Assembly (NCBI GenBank): GCA_030744435.1
Contig: JASLQO010000013.1
Location: 310,001 to 374,000, forward strand
Origin: JASLQO01 sp002327525
Lineage (GTDB): Bacteria; Pseudomonadota; Gammaproteobacteria; Pseudomonadales; Azotimanducaceae
Direction of reading: 5' to 3'
Length of the DNA: 64,000 nt
Both the position numbers and the translations under genes were made by a program. Shown one piece after another: positions 17,390-25,711 of the stretch. Every line of letters begins with the position of its first letter. The stretch's first letter is position 1. Under the pieces are notes generated by a model. It was given only the letters and a program-made list of their open reading frames with translations, did no database searches and was not told where the DNA came from.

Positions 17390-18088
17390 GTGAGTCTCTA
17401 CTTCGAGGAGTACGGAGACGGGTTTCCACTGCTGTTGATCGCGCCGGGAGGGATGAAATCCGCGATTCCCGTGTGGAGCGTTGCACCGTGGGATCCCATC
17501 GAGCACCTGTCCCCACACTATCGCGTGATCGCCATGGATCAGCGCAATGCGGGACGTTCCACGGCACCTGTATCGGCGGACGACGGCTGGCATACCTATA
17601 TTCGGGATCAGCTCGATTTGCTCGATCACCTGAAAGTGGACCGATTGCATGTGGTGGGCATGTGCATTGGCGGACCCTACTGCATGGGACTCATAGAAGC
17701 GGCACCTGAACGGGTGGCATCGGCGGTGCTGTTCCAGACCATCGGTCTGTCCGGTAATCGAGAGGCCTTCTACGAGATGTTCGATAGCTGGGCGGCAGAA
17801 CTGCGGCACAGGGGCGATACCGACGACGCGGCGTGGCCGGTATTCCGGGAGACGATGTACGGTGGCGACCGACTCCTGTTCAACCTCGACGAACATTTCC
17901 TCTCATCCTGCGAGACGCCGTTACTGGTATTGAAGGGTGACGATCTCTATCACCCGGCCGAGACATCCGTTCGGGTGGCAGAGCTCGCGCCCAGGGCCGA
18001 ACTTATCGAACAGTGGAAGGAGGAACCGCGGCGGTCGGATGCCAAACAGGCCGTACTGTGTTTTCTCGCATCAAACACGCCAGAGTGA
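17390..18088 (+). CDS. Alpha/beta hydrolase with Cys in the nucleophile elbow
   Basis: At least 232 residues from the only standard in-frame start, GTG at 17390. Family resemblance continues upstream: from ATA at 17366 the frame reads IPHFNKGR before VSLYFEEYGDG, with GGGGGA seven bases before the ATA, so the true start may be that ATA (or a mutated ATG). The fold is clear: LLLIAPGGMKSAIPVW (oxyanion loop), MDQRNAGRST, and the nucleophile elbow GMCIGGPYC, where Cys occupies the usual Ser position. The acid is probably Asp in VLKGDDLYHPAE. The expected catalytic His is not obvious at the C-terminus. Substrate unknown. Confidence 0.75.
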   Translation: MSLYFEEYGDGFPLLLIAPGGMKSAIPVWSVAPWDPIEHLSPHYRVIAMDQRNAGRSTAPVSADDGWHTYIRDQLDLLDHLKVDRLHVVGMCIGGPYCMGLIEAAPERVASAVLFQTIGLSGNREAFYEMFDSWAAELRHRGDTDDAAWPVFRETMYGGDRLLFNLDEHFLSSCETPLLVLKGDDLYHPAETSVRVAELAPRAELIEQWKEEPRRSDAKQAVLCFLASNTPE

Positions 18089-18179
18089 AGCAGATGACCC
18101 TCGGTTTTCCCATGATGATCAACCCGAACGCCGGCCTACACCCGCCTGAGCACAACAGACAGACACGGGTGGTGCGTCT

Positions 18180-18773
18180 GTGGCGCTGAACATCGGGCTG
18201 ATATCGGACACCCATCTCCCGGAGGCCAGCAACGTACTCTGGGATCAGGTGTATGCGGCATTCGAAGGCGCTGATCTGATCTTTCACGCTGGAGACGTGC
18301 ACGAATTCTGGGTGCTCGACGAACTGGAGCGCATCGCGCCCGTTTACTGTGCCCGGGGTAATGGTGAGGACGGCGGCGGTGGCAGGCCGGTACAGCCTGA
18401 AGATCCGCGCGTGAAGTATGCATGGCTATTGCAGCTGGAAGGTCTGTGGGTCGGTCTGACACACTACGTGCCCGTCCCGGAGCGCCCGCCCAACTTCACC
18501 CTTGCCCGTTGGATCGAGCGTTTCTTCCCGGAGCAGGCTCCGGACGTCATCGTCTCTGGTGACACACACGTGGAGCGCATCGCGACGATCGACGGCATCC
18601 TGTGCGTCAACCCTGGTTCACCCATGTATCCGCACAACTACGACACCCAACTCGGCACCGTCGGCTTTCTACGCCTGGACGAGGGGGAAGCCCAGGCCAG
18701 TGTCTGGCAGTTGACGGTGGATGGAATAGAGCCGTTTGAGTGGGACGCTGTGCCGCCATGGAAACGGCGCTAG
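18180..18773 (+). CDS. YfcE/MJ0936-type metallophosphoesterase
   Basis: 197 residues, GTG start. The calcineurin-like metal site is complete: GLISDTHLPE (residues 6-15), HAGDVHE, CARGNGEDGG, SGDTHVERI and the terminal NPGSPMYPHN. Such small cytoplasmic enzymes hydrolyse phosphodiesters (for example bis-pNPP or cyclic nucleotides) with two metal ions; the natural substrate is generally unknown. It follows the hydrolase gene after about 90 bases. Confidence 0.87.
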   Translation: MALNIGLISDTHLPEASNVLWDQVYAAFEGADLIFHAGDVHEFWVLDELERIAPVYCARGNGEDGGGGRPVQPEDPRVKYAWLLQLEGLWVGLTHYVPVPERPPNFTLARWIERFFPEQAPDVIVSGDTHVERIATIDGILCVNPGSPMYPHNYDTQLGTVGFLRLDEGEAQASVWQLTVDGIEPFEWDAVPPWKRR

Positions 18774-18975
18774 TAATTCACAAGAACAAACAACCCCACA
18801 CCGCTATCTGACCAGAGTTGCAGCGCGAAGCCGTTTGCGCAGTAACGGGCCGACAGTGCCTGACTCTTCAAGTGCCTCTCGTAACGGAGTCGTTTCATTG
18901 ACTGAATGATGCGAGGGACCGTCACTACTGATGTTCATCATAGTCCCGCGCTTGGGGGGATGAAGTGATTAATTG
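18774..18975. other. Gap, nothing convincing
   Basis: About 200 bases. The minus strand has a 45-codon frame (18804-18941) starting MMNISSDGPSHHSVNETTP and ending RLRAATLVR. It could be the tail of a lost gene, but I recognise no family and see no ribosome binding site. No hairpin with a T tract was seen. Confidence 0.25.
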
Positions 18976-20005
18976 TTATATGCTTTGCTTTGTGCGCACC
19001 GGTGCTATCGGCAAACAAATCGACACACGTTCAGCCGGAAGGGGTGGCAAACGACATGCAAGCGGGGCCGGGCAGTTCGGCCAGTATGCCGACCGGCGCA
19101 GTGTGCCGCTATCCTGGTCGACTCGAAAGCCGACAATCGTATCAGCGTGCTCGTTTGCCGCCAGCAGAAACTGACCGGTGGGATCGATTGCAATGCTGCG
19201 CGGAAAGGAACCACCGCTGTCGTACCACCCCGTGGCGACCAGAGAACCGTTGTCACCATTGACCTGGAACGCGGCGATGCTCGGATCGCTGCGATTGGTT
19301 GCGTAGAGGAAGCGCCCGTTTTGATGCAGTTTCAGATCGGCGGCGGTGTCAGACCAGGCGAAGGTGATGGTGACATCCAGCATGGACAGTTCCACGTGTT
19401 GTCCCTCACCGCTCTTGGCCCGCGCCAGAAGTGCAGCCGTGATGGCTTGCATGCCGGTCCAGGCCGTGAGTTTGTCGAGCAACAGCATGTTGACCTGTGC
19501 GGGTGTTTCGGCGTGGTCGAAGTGGATGCGCCCCTGGATGTCCGCGATGCTGGAGTACACCTGGATAATTGGGTCGTATGCGCGCTCTGCGGCGCGTGGA
19601 CCATTCTGGCCAAAGCCTGATATCGAGAGATACACGAGCCCGGAGTTGGCCACGCTCAGATCGGCGTAACCAATTCCCAGCCTGTCTGCGACGCCTGGGC
19701 GGAAATTCTGTAGCACCACGTCCGCCTCTGCTGCGAGGTGCCGTACGATGTCGCATCCCTCCGGGCAACCGAGATCCAACGCGATGGATCGCTTGCCGCG
19801 ATTCAACACGTGAAAGAAGCCGGAGAATCCGTTGTGCTTACTGCCCACGTGGCGCTGGATGTCTCCAGCGCCGGTGCTCGACCTTGATCACCTCCGCCCC
19901 CTGATCGGCGAGCAGAGCGGCGGTGAGCGGTCCGGACACGACAGCCGAGAGATCCAGCACCTTGTAACCGCTGAGCGGCCCGTTCTGCGTCGCCGGCTTG
20001 TGAGC
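18976..20005 (-). pseudogene. Chimeric pseudogene: family III CoA-transferase joined to lactonase
   Basis: The start reads GPLSGYKVLDLSAVVSGPLT and ALLADQGAEVIKVE, the N-terminus of a formyl-CoA/carnitine CoA-transferase, then shifts frame at about 19870-19880. The second frame continues GAGDIQRHVGSKHNGFSGFF, VLNRGKRSIALDLG and AYDPIIQVYSSIADIQGR (catalytic Asp present) up to SMLDVTITFAW. At about 19345-19355 it changes abruptly into DLKLHQNGRFLYATNRSD and SIAIDPTGQFLLAANEHAD, the C-terminal beta-propeller of a 6-phosphogluconolactonase-type lactonase (PF10282). A deletion has therefore fused two unrelated genes. The C-terminal half of the transferase and the front of the lactonase are lost. 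Confidence 0.75.
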
Positions 20006-20006
20006 G

Positions 20007-20879
20007 TCAGCCGCGCAGTGGGTTGATGGCTGGCCAGTTGTCCTTGCTGGCGAGGATCCGTTCACCTACCTCCGCTACATCCCACGGACCTTCTGCGAGA
20101 TCGCGGCTCGCGATGGGTGTGACCTGCCAGGAAAGCAGGGAGACGTTGTTTCCGGCCACCAGCCACTGGCGACCGCTCACGTCTTTTGCCTCATCGGTGC
20201 ACAACCACACGATGGTGGGTGAGATGGTCTCGGGCGGGAACTGATCCTGCACGTCCTCCGGAAGAATGTCGGTGGTCATGCGAGATGTGGCCGTGGGCGC
20301 CAGCACGTTTACGGTGATGCCGTATTTGAGGCCTTCCAACCACAGACAGCGCATGAATCCGGCAATGCCGGCCTTGGCCGCCCCATAGTTGGTCTGGCCG
20401 AAATTACCGAGCAGGCCGGACGTCGAACTGGTCATGATGATGCGCCCGCCCTCGCCCTGTTCCAGCATGCGGTCGTACGCGGCCTTGCTAACCAGATACG
20501 TGCCGCGCAGGTGGACATCGAGCACGATGTCCCACATGTCGTCATCCATGTTCTTGAAAGACTTGTCGCGAAGGATGCCTGCGTTGCAGATGCAGATGTC
20601 GATACGGCCGAATGCGGCGACGGCGGCGTCTACCATGCCCTGCGCGTCGTCCTTGCTGGTGACCGAACCGTAGTGGGCGATGGCCTTGCCACCAGCGGCG
20701 TTGATTTCCTCTACGACACCATCGGCCATGGAGGAGCCGGAACCGGTGCCATCACGCGAACCACCCAGGTCGTTGACCACGACCGAAGCACCTTCTTTGG
20801 CCAGCAGCAGAGAGTGCGCGCGACCGATACCGCCGCCGGCGCCGGTGACCAGCGCTACCTTCCCATCGAGCATTCCCAT
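20007..20879 (-). CDS. SDR oxidoreductase, MFE-2/HSD17B4-like
   Basis: 290 residues. The N-terminal Rossmann motif TGAGGGIG is at residues 13-20. VVVNDLGGSRDGTGSGSS, with the extended insertion after strand 2, is typical of the 3-hydroxyacyl-CoA dehydrogenase domain of peroxisomal multifunctional enzyme type 2. CNAG, IIMTSSTSG and TNYGAAKAG supply the catalytic Asn, Ser, Tyr and Lys. Likely role: oxidation of a beta-hydroxyacyl-CoA in side-chain or fatty-acid degradation. It would have been co-transcribed with the CoA-transferase pseudogene directly downstream. Confidence 0.87.
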   Translation of the reverse strand: MGMLDGKVALVTGAGGGIGRAHSLLLAKEGASVVVNDLGGSRDGTGSGSSMADGVVEEINAAGGKAIAHYGSVTSKDDAQGMVDAAVAAFGRIDICICNAGILRDKSFKNMDDDMWDIVLDVHLRGTYLVSKAAYDRMLEQGEGGRIIMTSSTSGLLGNFGQTNYGAAKAGIAGFMRCLWLEGLKYGITVNVLAPTATSRMTTDILPEDVQDQFPPETISPTIVWLCTDEAKDVSGRQWLVAGNNVSLLSWQVTPIASRDLAEGPWDVAEVGERILASKDNWPAINPLRG

Positions 20880-20993
20880 GTGTCCTACCTCTTGGTTTGT
20901 GTTTTGATGTCAACTTGAAGAGCCGGACATAGTAGACGGTGGCTCGAAGAGTTTTCAAGCTCATGCACATTACCTACAGACAGGGGGAAGCGG

Positions 20994-21746
20994 ATGGATC
21001 AATTGCTGGACTTCACGGGTAAGGTGGCTCTCGTCACGGGTGGCAGCCGAGGTCTCGGCAAGGCGATGGTACTGGCGCTGGCGGAACGCGGGGCGGATGT
21101 GGTGATCACCAGTCGCAAGGCGGAAAGCTGCGAGGAAGTGGCTCGGACGGTTACAGCGATGGGGCGTCAGGCATTGGCGTACGGTTGCCACGTCGGGCAC
21201 TGGGATGAACTGGAAGGCCTGGTGGATGCGGCGTATGAACGCTTCGCAAAGGTGGACATCCTGATCAACAACGCCGGTATGTCGCCCTTGTACCCATCTC
21301 TGGGAGCGATAAGCGAAGAGCTGTTCGACAAGGTGATGGGCGTCAACCTCAAGGGGCCCTTCCGGTTGAGCGCCCTGGTTGGTGAGCGCATGGCAGCGGG
21401 GGAGGGTGGGTGCATTGTCAACATCTCGAGTACCGCCTCGGTCAATCCGAGCCCGACGTCGGAACCGTATGGCGCCGCCAAGGCAGGCCTCAATGCCATC
21501 ACCCGTTCGTTTGCATTCGCGCTCAACCCCAGGGTGCGGGTAAATTGCGTCATCGCCGGACCTTTTCTCACCGACATCTCCAAGGCGTGGGACATGGAGG
21601 CCTTCGAGAAGCGTGCGGAGACGAGCCTTGCCCTGCATCGCGGCGGACAGCCGGAAGAGATAGTGGGTGCTGCCCTGTATCTGGCGAGCGACGGGGCTAG
21701 CTTCACCACGGGTACCACCATTCGGGTGGATGGCGGCACGCCCTGA
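20994..21746 (+). CDS. SDR family oxidoreductase (FabG-like)
   Basis: 250 residues; ATG preceded by GGGGGAAGC. Motifs: TGGSRGLG (residues 16-23), NNAG, IVNISSTAS, SEPYGAAKAG, then IAGPFLTDI and the terminal IRVDGGTP. The Arg after strand 2 (ITSRKAES) suggests NADP preference. Divergent from the MFE-2-like SDR with a 114-base gap that probably holds both promoters. The role is likely a ketone/alcohol step in the same lipid-type catabolism (inference). Confidence 0.86.
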   Translation: MDQLLDFTGKVALVTGGSRGLGKAMVLALAERGADVVITSRKAESCEEVARTVTAMGRQALAYGCHVGHWDELEGLVDAAYERFAKVDILINNAGMSPLYPSLGAISEELFDKVMGVNLKGPFRLSALVGERMAAGEGGCIVNISSTASVNPSPTSEPYGAAKAGLNAITRSFAFALNPRVRVNCVIAGPFLTDISKAWDMEAFEKRAETSLALHRGGQPEEIVGAALYLASDGASFTTGTTIRVDGGTP

Positions 21747-21779
21747 GATCCGGACACGAGCCGTGAGTAATCGCCGAGA

Positions 21780-22628
21780 TCAGGCCAATGAGTCGGCAAT
21801 GGCCCGGGCCACATCGATAGCGTGGCATTGCTGATCGAGGGAGGCGAGTGTCGCGAGCCCACCCGGATTTGCGATGTTGACTTCTACCAGCCAGGGCAGG
21901 GCGATATCTATCGCTGCGAAGCGAATCCTGTCCCGTTTCAGTCGGGTAGCGATAGTTTCTACGAGGCCGCGCTCTTCGGCAGTTAAAGTGTGGGCAGATG
22001 CCAGGGCGCCGGCGGCGAGGTTGGCCGTATTGCCGGTCCCGGGTTCGCGGCGGTAGCTTGCGATCAGACGCCCCGCCGCGACCAGGGTGCGGACTTCCCC
22101 ACGGGCGATTTCGTTCGTATAGCGTTGCAGGATCAGGTATCGCCCGTCCTGAGCCAGGCGGCGAATGGTTGCATGACCTTCTGTGTCGTCGCATATGCGG
22201 TGAACGTCTCTTCCGAAGCTGCCGGCTGCGGGCTTCACGATCCAATCACCCGCATCGAGGTGTGCGATGAGATCGTCCGCTTTGGCGCTCGCGAACATCG
22301 TGGGCATGAATTCGTCCAGATAGAACTTACCGTGCCGGAAGACAAAAGCTTGCACGGGATTGACGAAACGCTCTGGCTCGATTCGGTGCAACAGCTGGGC
22401 ACGATCTGCGAACGTCGCATGTGCGCCAAATCCCACCAGCCAGATGAGATCGAATGCCGTCAGCCCACCGGCGCTGCTTACGACCCTGCCCGCTTCCAGC
22501 TTGAGTGATTCATGGTCCGCGCAGCGCGTCTCCCAATCGAGCGCCTCGAAGGCGGCGGGCAGGCGCAGGTGATTGTCGTTACTCGCGAGCGCGGCGTTGC
22601 TGGTGAGAAAGAGGATGCGTTTGTTCAT
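21780..22628 (-). CDS. ATP-grasp protein, glutathione-synthetase-like
   Basis: 282 residues, shorter than typical GshB (about 315). The N-terminal part lacks strong conservation (MNKRILFLTSNAALASNDNH). The ATP-grasp core is recognisable: DWIVKPAAGSFGRDVHRI (ATP-binding Lys and glycine-rich loop), YLILQRYTNEIARGEVRTLV and the metal-binding LVEVNIANPGGLATL, which parallels the EVNxxxPTG motif of GshB. It forms a two-gene unit with the GST upstream (3-base gap). A divergent glutathione or related thiol-peptide ligase is likely; a different peptide ligase is possible. Confidence 0.65.
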   Translation of the reverse strand: MNKRILFLTSNAALASNDNHLRLPAAFEALDWETRCADHESLKLEAGRVVSSAGGLTAFDLIWLVGFGAHATFADRAQLLHRIEPERFVNPVQAFVFRHGKFYLDEFMPTMFASAKADDLIAHLDAGDWIVKPAAGSFGRDVHRICDDTEGHATIRRLAQDGRYLILQRYTNEIARGEVRTLVAAGRLIASYRREPGTGNTANLAAGALASAHTLTAEERGLVETIATRLKRDRIRFAAIDIALPWLVEVNIANPGGLATLASLDQQCHAIDVARAIADSLA

Positions 22629-22631
22629 GGA

Positions 22632-23234
22632 TCAGGCAGTAATGGGGATGTGCCGCGCCTGCATGCGGACGTCGTCCAGCCAGCGTGACATATTTGGGAA
22701 CTCGCCGAGGTCGTAGCCACCCTCGTGGGCGGCGTGCGTGTATGCGTAGAGCGCTATGCCGGCGATCGTGTAGCATCCGGCTGCGAAAAATGACTGCGAG
22801 CTGAGGTGAGTGTCCATCACATCAAGCGCTGCCATGTCCTTTGGATGATTAGGGGTGAGCAGTTCGGCCTGTTCTTTGGCCTGGCCGGCGATGTGGATCC
22901 AATATCGATTGGTGGCGATGAAAGGTTCGTGGCTGTACTGCTCGAAGAACAGCCACTGCAGCACCAGCGCGCGCTCATAGGGGTCTTCTGGAACCAGAGG
23001 TGAGTCATCGGCTAGATAGAGGAGCATGGCGTTGCTTTCAGCGAGCGGTCGCCCGTCCGGGCAGATCAGTAGCGGTACGCGGCCGTTGGGGTTGAGTTTC
23101 AGGGAGCCGGGCGTTCGTGATTCACCCTTCAGGATGTCTGTCGGGATGTGCGGGTAATCGATGTCGAGCTGGTGCAGGACCAGGCGCGCCTTGTAGCAGT
23201 TGTCCGAATCCGCCATTTCATATAGTCGGTGCAT
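22632..23234 (-). CDS. Glutathione S-transferase family protein
   Basis: 200 residues. N-terminal thioredoxin-fold domain: MHRLYEMADSDNCYKARLVL with a possible catalytic Ser (S10), NPNGRVPLLICPDGRPLAES carrying the cis-Pro and the glutathione-contacting ES pair, then the helical C-terminal domain. The next gene in the same direction is a glutathione-synthetase-like ATP-grasp protein, three bases away, so substrate supply and use are paired. Function likely detoxification or thiol transfer; cytoplasmic. Confidence 0.87.
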   Translation of the reverse strand: MHRLYEMADSDNCYKARLVLHQLDIDYPHIPTDILKGESRTPGSLKLNPNGRVPLLICPDGRPLAESNAMLLYLADDSPLVPEDPYERALVLQWLFFEQYSHEPFIATNRYWIHIAGQAKEQAELLTPNHPKDMAALDVMDTHLSSQSFFAAGCYTIAGIALYAYTHAAHEGGYDLGEFPNMSRWLDDVRMQARHIPITA

Positions 23235-23320
23235 TGCTCAGATATCTTGACAAAACTTGAACCAAGGACCGGTGACCCCATATTGACTAGGAAGGAGGCA
23301 CCGGTATCGTAGACGCCCCC

Positions 23321-24364
23321 ATGAATTTACCAGACTATAGCCTCGGAGCCGATGAGGTTCCTCTGCACGAGGCCTGTCCTATCGACGACGGGACGCGGGA
23401 AGCGTTGAAAGAAGAGATTCGCATGCTGCTGCGTGTGCGCGACGCGGTACTCATCGCACACTACTACGTCGATGGGGACCTGCAGGATCTTGCTGACGAA
23501 ACGGGCGGATTCGTGTCCGATTCGCTGGAAATGGCGCGTTTCGGCCGCGATCATGATGCGCCCAACATCATCGTTGCCGGGGTACGCTTCATGGGTGAGA
23601 CGGCCCGGATTCTGTCGCCGGAGAAGCGGGTGTTCATGCCGACCCTGGAATCGGAGTGCTCGCTCGACATCGGCTGCCCGCCGGATGTATTCAAGGCTTT
23701 TTGCGAAGAACACCCTGAGCGGACAGTCGTGGTGTATGCCAATACCTCCGTCGAGGTAAAAGCGCTGTCTGACTGGGTGGTCACGAGCAGCTGCGCGCTC
23801 GAGATCGTCGAGATGCTGGATGCGCGCGGCGAGAAGATTCTGTGGGCGCCGGATAAACACCTCGGCAAATACATTCACACACAAACCGGCGCGGACATGG
23901 TGTTATGGAGCGGGGCTTGCGTCGTACACGAGGAATTCAAGGCCAAGGGGCTGAGGGGACTCAAAGCGCTGCATCCCGAGGCCGGGGTGCTGGTGCACCC
24001 GGAATCCCCTGCCGCGGTGATCGATATCGCCGATGCCGTCGGTTCAACCAGCGCAATTCTGAAAGCCGCCCGCGAGCTGCCGCACGAGATATTCATCGTC
24101 GGCACGGACCGGGGGTTGTTTCACAAGCTTCGCCAGCAGAATCCCGGCAAGCGCTTCATCGAAGCACCCACCGCCGGTGATGGGGCCACCTGCCGCAGTT
24201 GTGCGCATTGTCCGTGGATGGCGATGAACGAACTCGGTGTGCTGGCAGAGACACTCCGGGACGAGAAGCGCCTGAAAGCCAACGAGATCCTTGTGGACCC
24301 GGAAGTGGGCCGCCGCGCAATGCTGCCATTGACGCGAATGCTGGATTTTCAGGCAGCGAGGTAG
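23321..24364 (+). CDS. nadA: Quinolinate synthase NadA
   Basis: 347 residues. NadA condenses iminoaspartate with dihydroxyacetone phosphate in NAD synthesis. The three-fold repeated domain is visible, with the [4Fe-4S] ligands in ECSLDIGCP, WSGACVVHEEF and CRSCAHCPWMAMN and the conserved AHYYVDGDLQDLADETGGFV at residues 46-66. The ATG at 23321 has its purine-rich GGAAGGAGG about 23 bases upstream, farther than usual, but no nearer in-frame start exists downstream of it. Divergent from the GST gene. Confidence 0.95.
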   Translation: MNLPDYSLGADEVPLHEACPIDDGTREALKEEIRMLLRVRDAVLIAHYYVDGDLQDLADETGGFVSDSLEMARFGRDHDAPNIIVAGVRFMGETARILSPEKRVFMPTLESECSLDIGCPPDVFKAFCEEHPERTVVVYANTSVEVKALSDWVVTSSCALEIVEMLDARGEKILWAPDKHLGKYIHTQTGADMVLWSGACVVHEEFKAKGLRGLKALHPEAGVLVHPESPAAVIDIADAVGSTSAILKAARELPHEIFIVGTDRGLFHKLRQQNPGKRFIEAPTAGDGATCRSCAHCPWMAMNELGVLAETLRDEKRLKANEILVDPEVGRRAMLPLTRMLDFQAAR

Positions 24365-24413
24365 CCGCCTCAGTTCCCCGCGATTAGCCTTGATGAGACA
24401 GTAATTCCCGAGG

Positions 24414-25604
24414 TCAATCTCTGCCGCGCAGCACATCCTGCTCGATGAGAGCGTCGATCTCCTGTTTTGAAAGCCCCAGTTGCGCGAGCACCTCGTCGGA
24501 GTGTTCTCCATGGGCCGGACTGTCAGAAGCGGGTTGCAGGCGCTCGCCCTGAAACTGCGATGGGAATCTCACGCGCCGCATGTTGCCGAGGACAGGGTGT
24601 TCGAAAACATCCAGCGTGCCATTGGCCTGGTACTGAGGGTGGGCGAGCACCTCGTCGTAGTCCAGGCATTTGGCGGCGGGGACATCGTTTTCGTTCAGTT
24701 TCGCGAGCAACTCATCCGAGGTGTACTTTAGGAACTCATCTTTGAGCAGCGAGCCCAGCTCGTCGATGTTGGCGACTAGCTTTTCAATACTGTTGAAACG
24801 CTCATCCGCCAGCAGCGGTAGCTGATCGATGGCCGACAATAGTCCGACCTGTTGCCGCTCGTTGGCCGCAGAGAGCGTCAGACCACCGTCTTTCGTCAAC
24901 GCGAGATCGTAGAGAAGCTCGCTCAGCGGAGGAAGATGTTCGGCGTCTTCGTCGAGCAACGTGTGATGCATGAACCCGTCTGGGAACAGGAAGAAGAGAC
25001 TCGCGTCCATCATCGACAGATCGATGTGCTGTCCGGTGCCCGTCTTCTCGCGAACGTAGAGTGCTGCCGTTACCGCCTGAAAAGCCGTGTATGCGGTGAT
25101 CTTGTCGCATGTCAGGTTGCGGACGAACTCGAGTTCTTCCTTTCCCTGACCCTGTACGGCGGCGAATCCGGCCTGCGCCTGGATCATGGGATCATAGGCT
25201 GGCTGGTCCCGGAATGGACCTTCGGTGCCGAATCCGGTGATACCGGCGTAGATCAGGCGCGGGTTGAGTTCGCGCAGCGCTTCGCTGCCGAGTTCCAGGG
25301 TGTCCATCACGCCGGGGCGGAAGTTGCAGAGGATGACGTCCGTGTCTTTGGCCAGTTCGCGGATGATCTCCTTGCCGCGGTCCGACTTGATGTTCAGACG
25401 CACTGACTTCTTGCCGCGATTGCAGTTCGCGAACAAAGCCGAAAAACCGCCTTTGTTGCTGCCGAGAAGACGCATGGGATCACCGAGCTCTATGGGCTCG
25501 ACCTTGATCACGCTCGCTCCCTGCTCGGCCATCATCATGGCGGCGAACGATGCCGTGATCATGGTTGAGAATTCCAATACCTTGATGTCTTGCAGTGGTT
25601 TCAC
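24414..25604 (-). CDS. Family III CoA-transferase (CaiB/BaiF type)
   Basis: 396 residues, full length for the family. N-terminal MKPLQDIKVLEFSTMITASF, the MAEQGASVIKVEP segment, CNRGKKSVRLNIKSDRGKE and VILCNFRPGVMDTLELG are canonical. The catalytic Asp lies in PAYDPMIQAQAGF. The enzyme moves CoA between acyl-CoA and a free acid via an anhydride on that Asp. Cytoplasmic. It is the intact counterpart of the chimeric pseudogene 5 kb to the left. Substrates unknown. Confidence 0.9.
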   Translation of the reverse strand: MKPLQDIKVLEFSTMITASFAAMMMAEQGASVIKVEPIELGDPMRLLGSNKGGFSALFANCNRGKKSVRLNIKSDRGKEIIRELAKDTDVILCNFRPGVMDTLELGSEALRELNPRLIYAGITGFGTEGPFRDQPAYDPMIQAQAGFAAVQGQGKEELEFVRNLTCDKITAYTAFQAVTAALYVREKTGTGQHIDLSMMDASLFFLFPDGFMHHTLLDEDAEHLPPLSELLYDLALTKDGGLTLSAANERQQVGLLSAIDQLPLLADERFNSIEKLVANIDELGSLLKDEFLKYTSDELLAKLNENDVPAAKCLDYDEVLAHPQYQANGTLDVFEHPVLGNMRRVRFPSQFQGERLQPASDSPAHGEHSDEVLAQLGLSKQEIDALIEQDVLRGRD

Positions 25605-25711
25605 GTTTGTCCCCCTTCATTGGATGCATACAGGCCGGGTATAGAGTGAGTCGAAGATGATGTATCAGGTGCTACCACCCGACTCGCCGATACCCTGCCA
25701 CGTGGGTTCGC

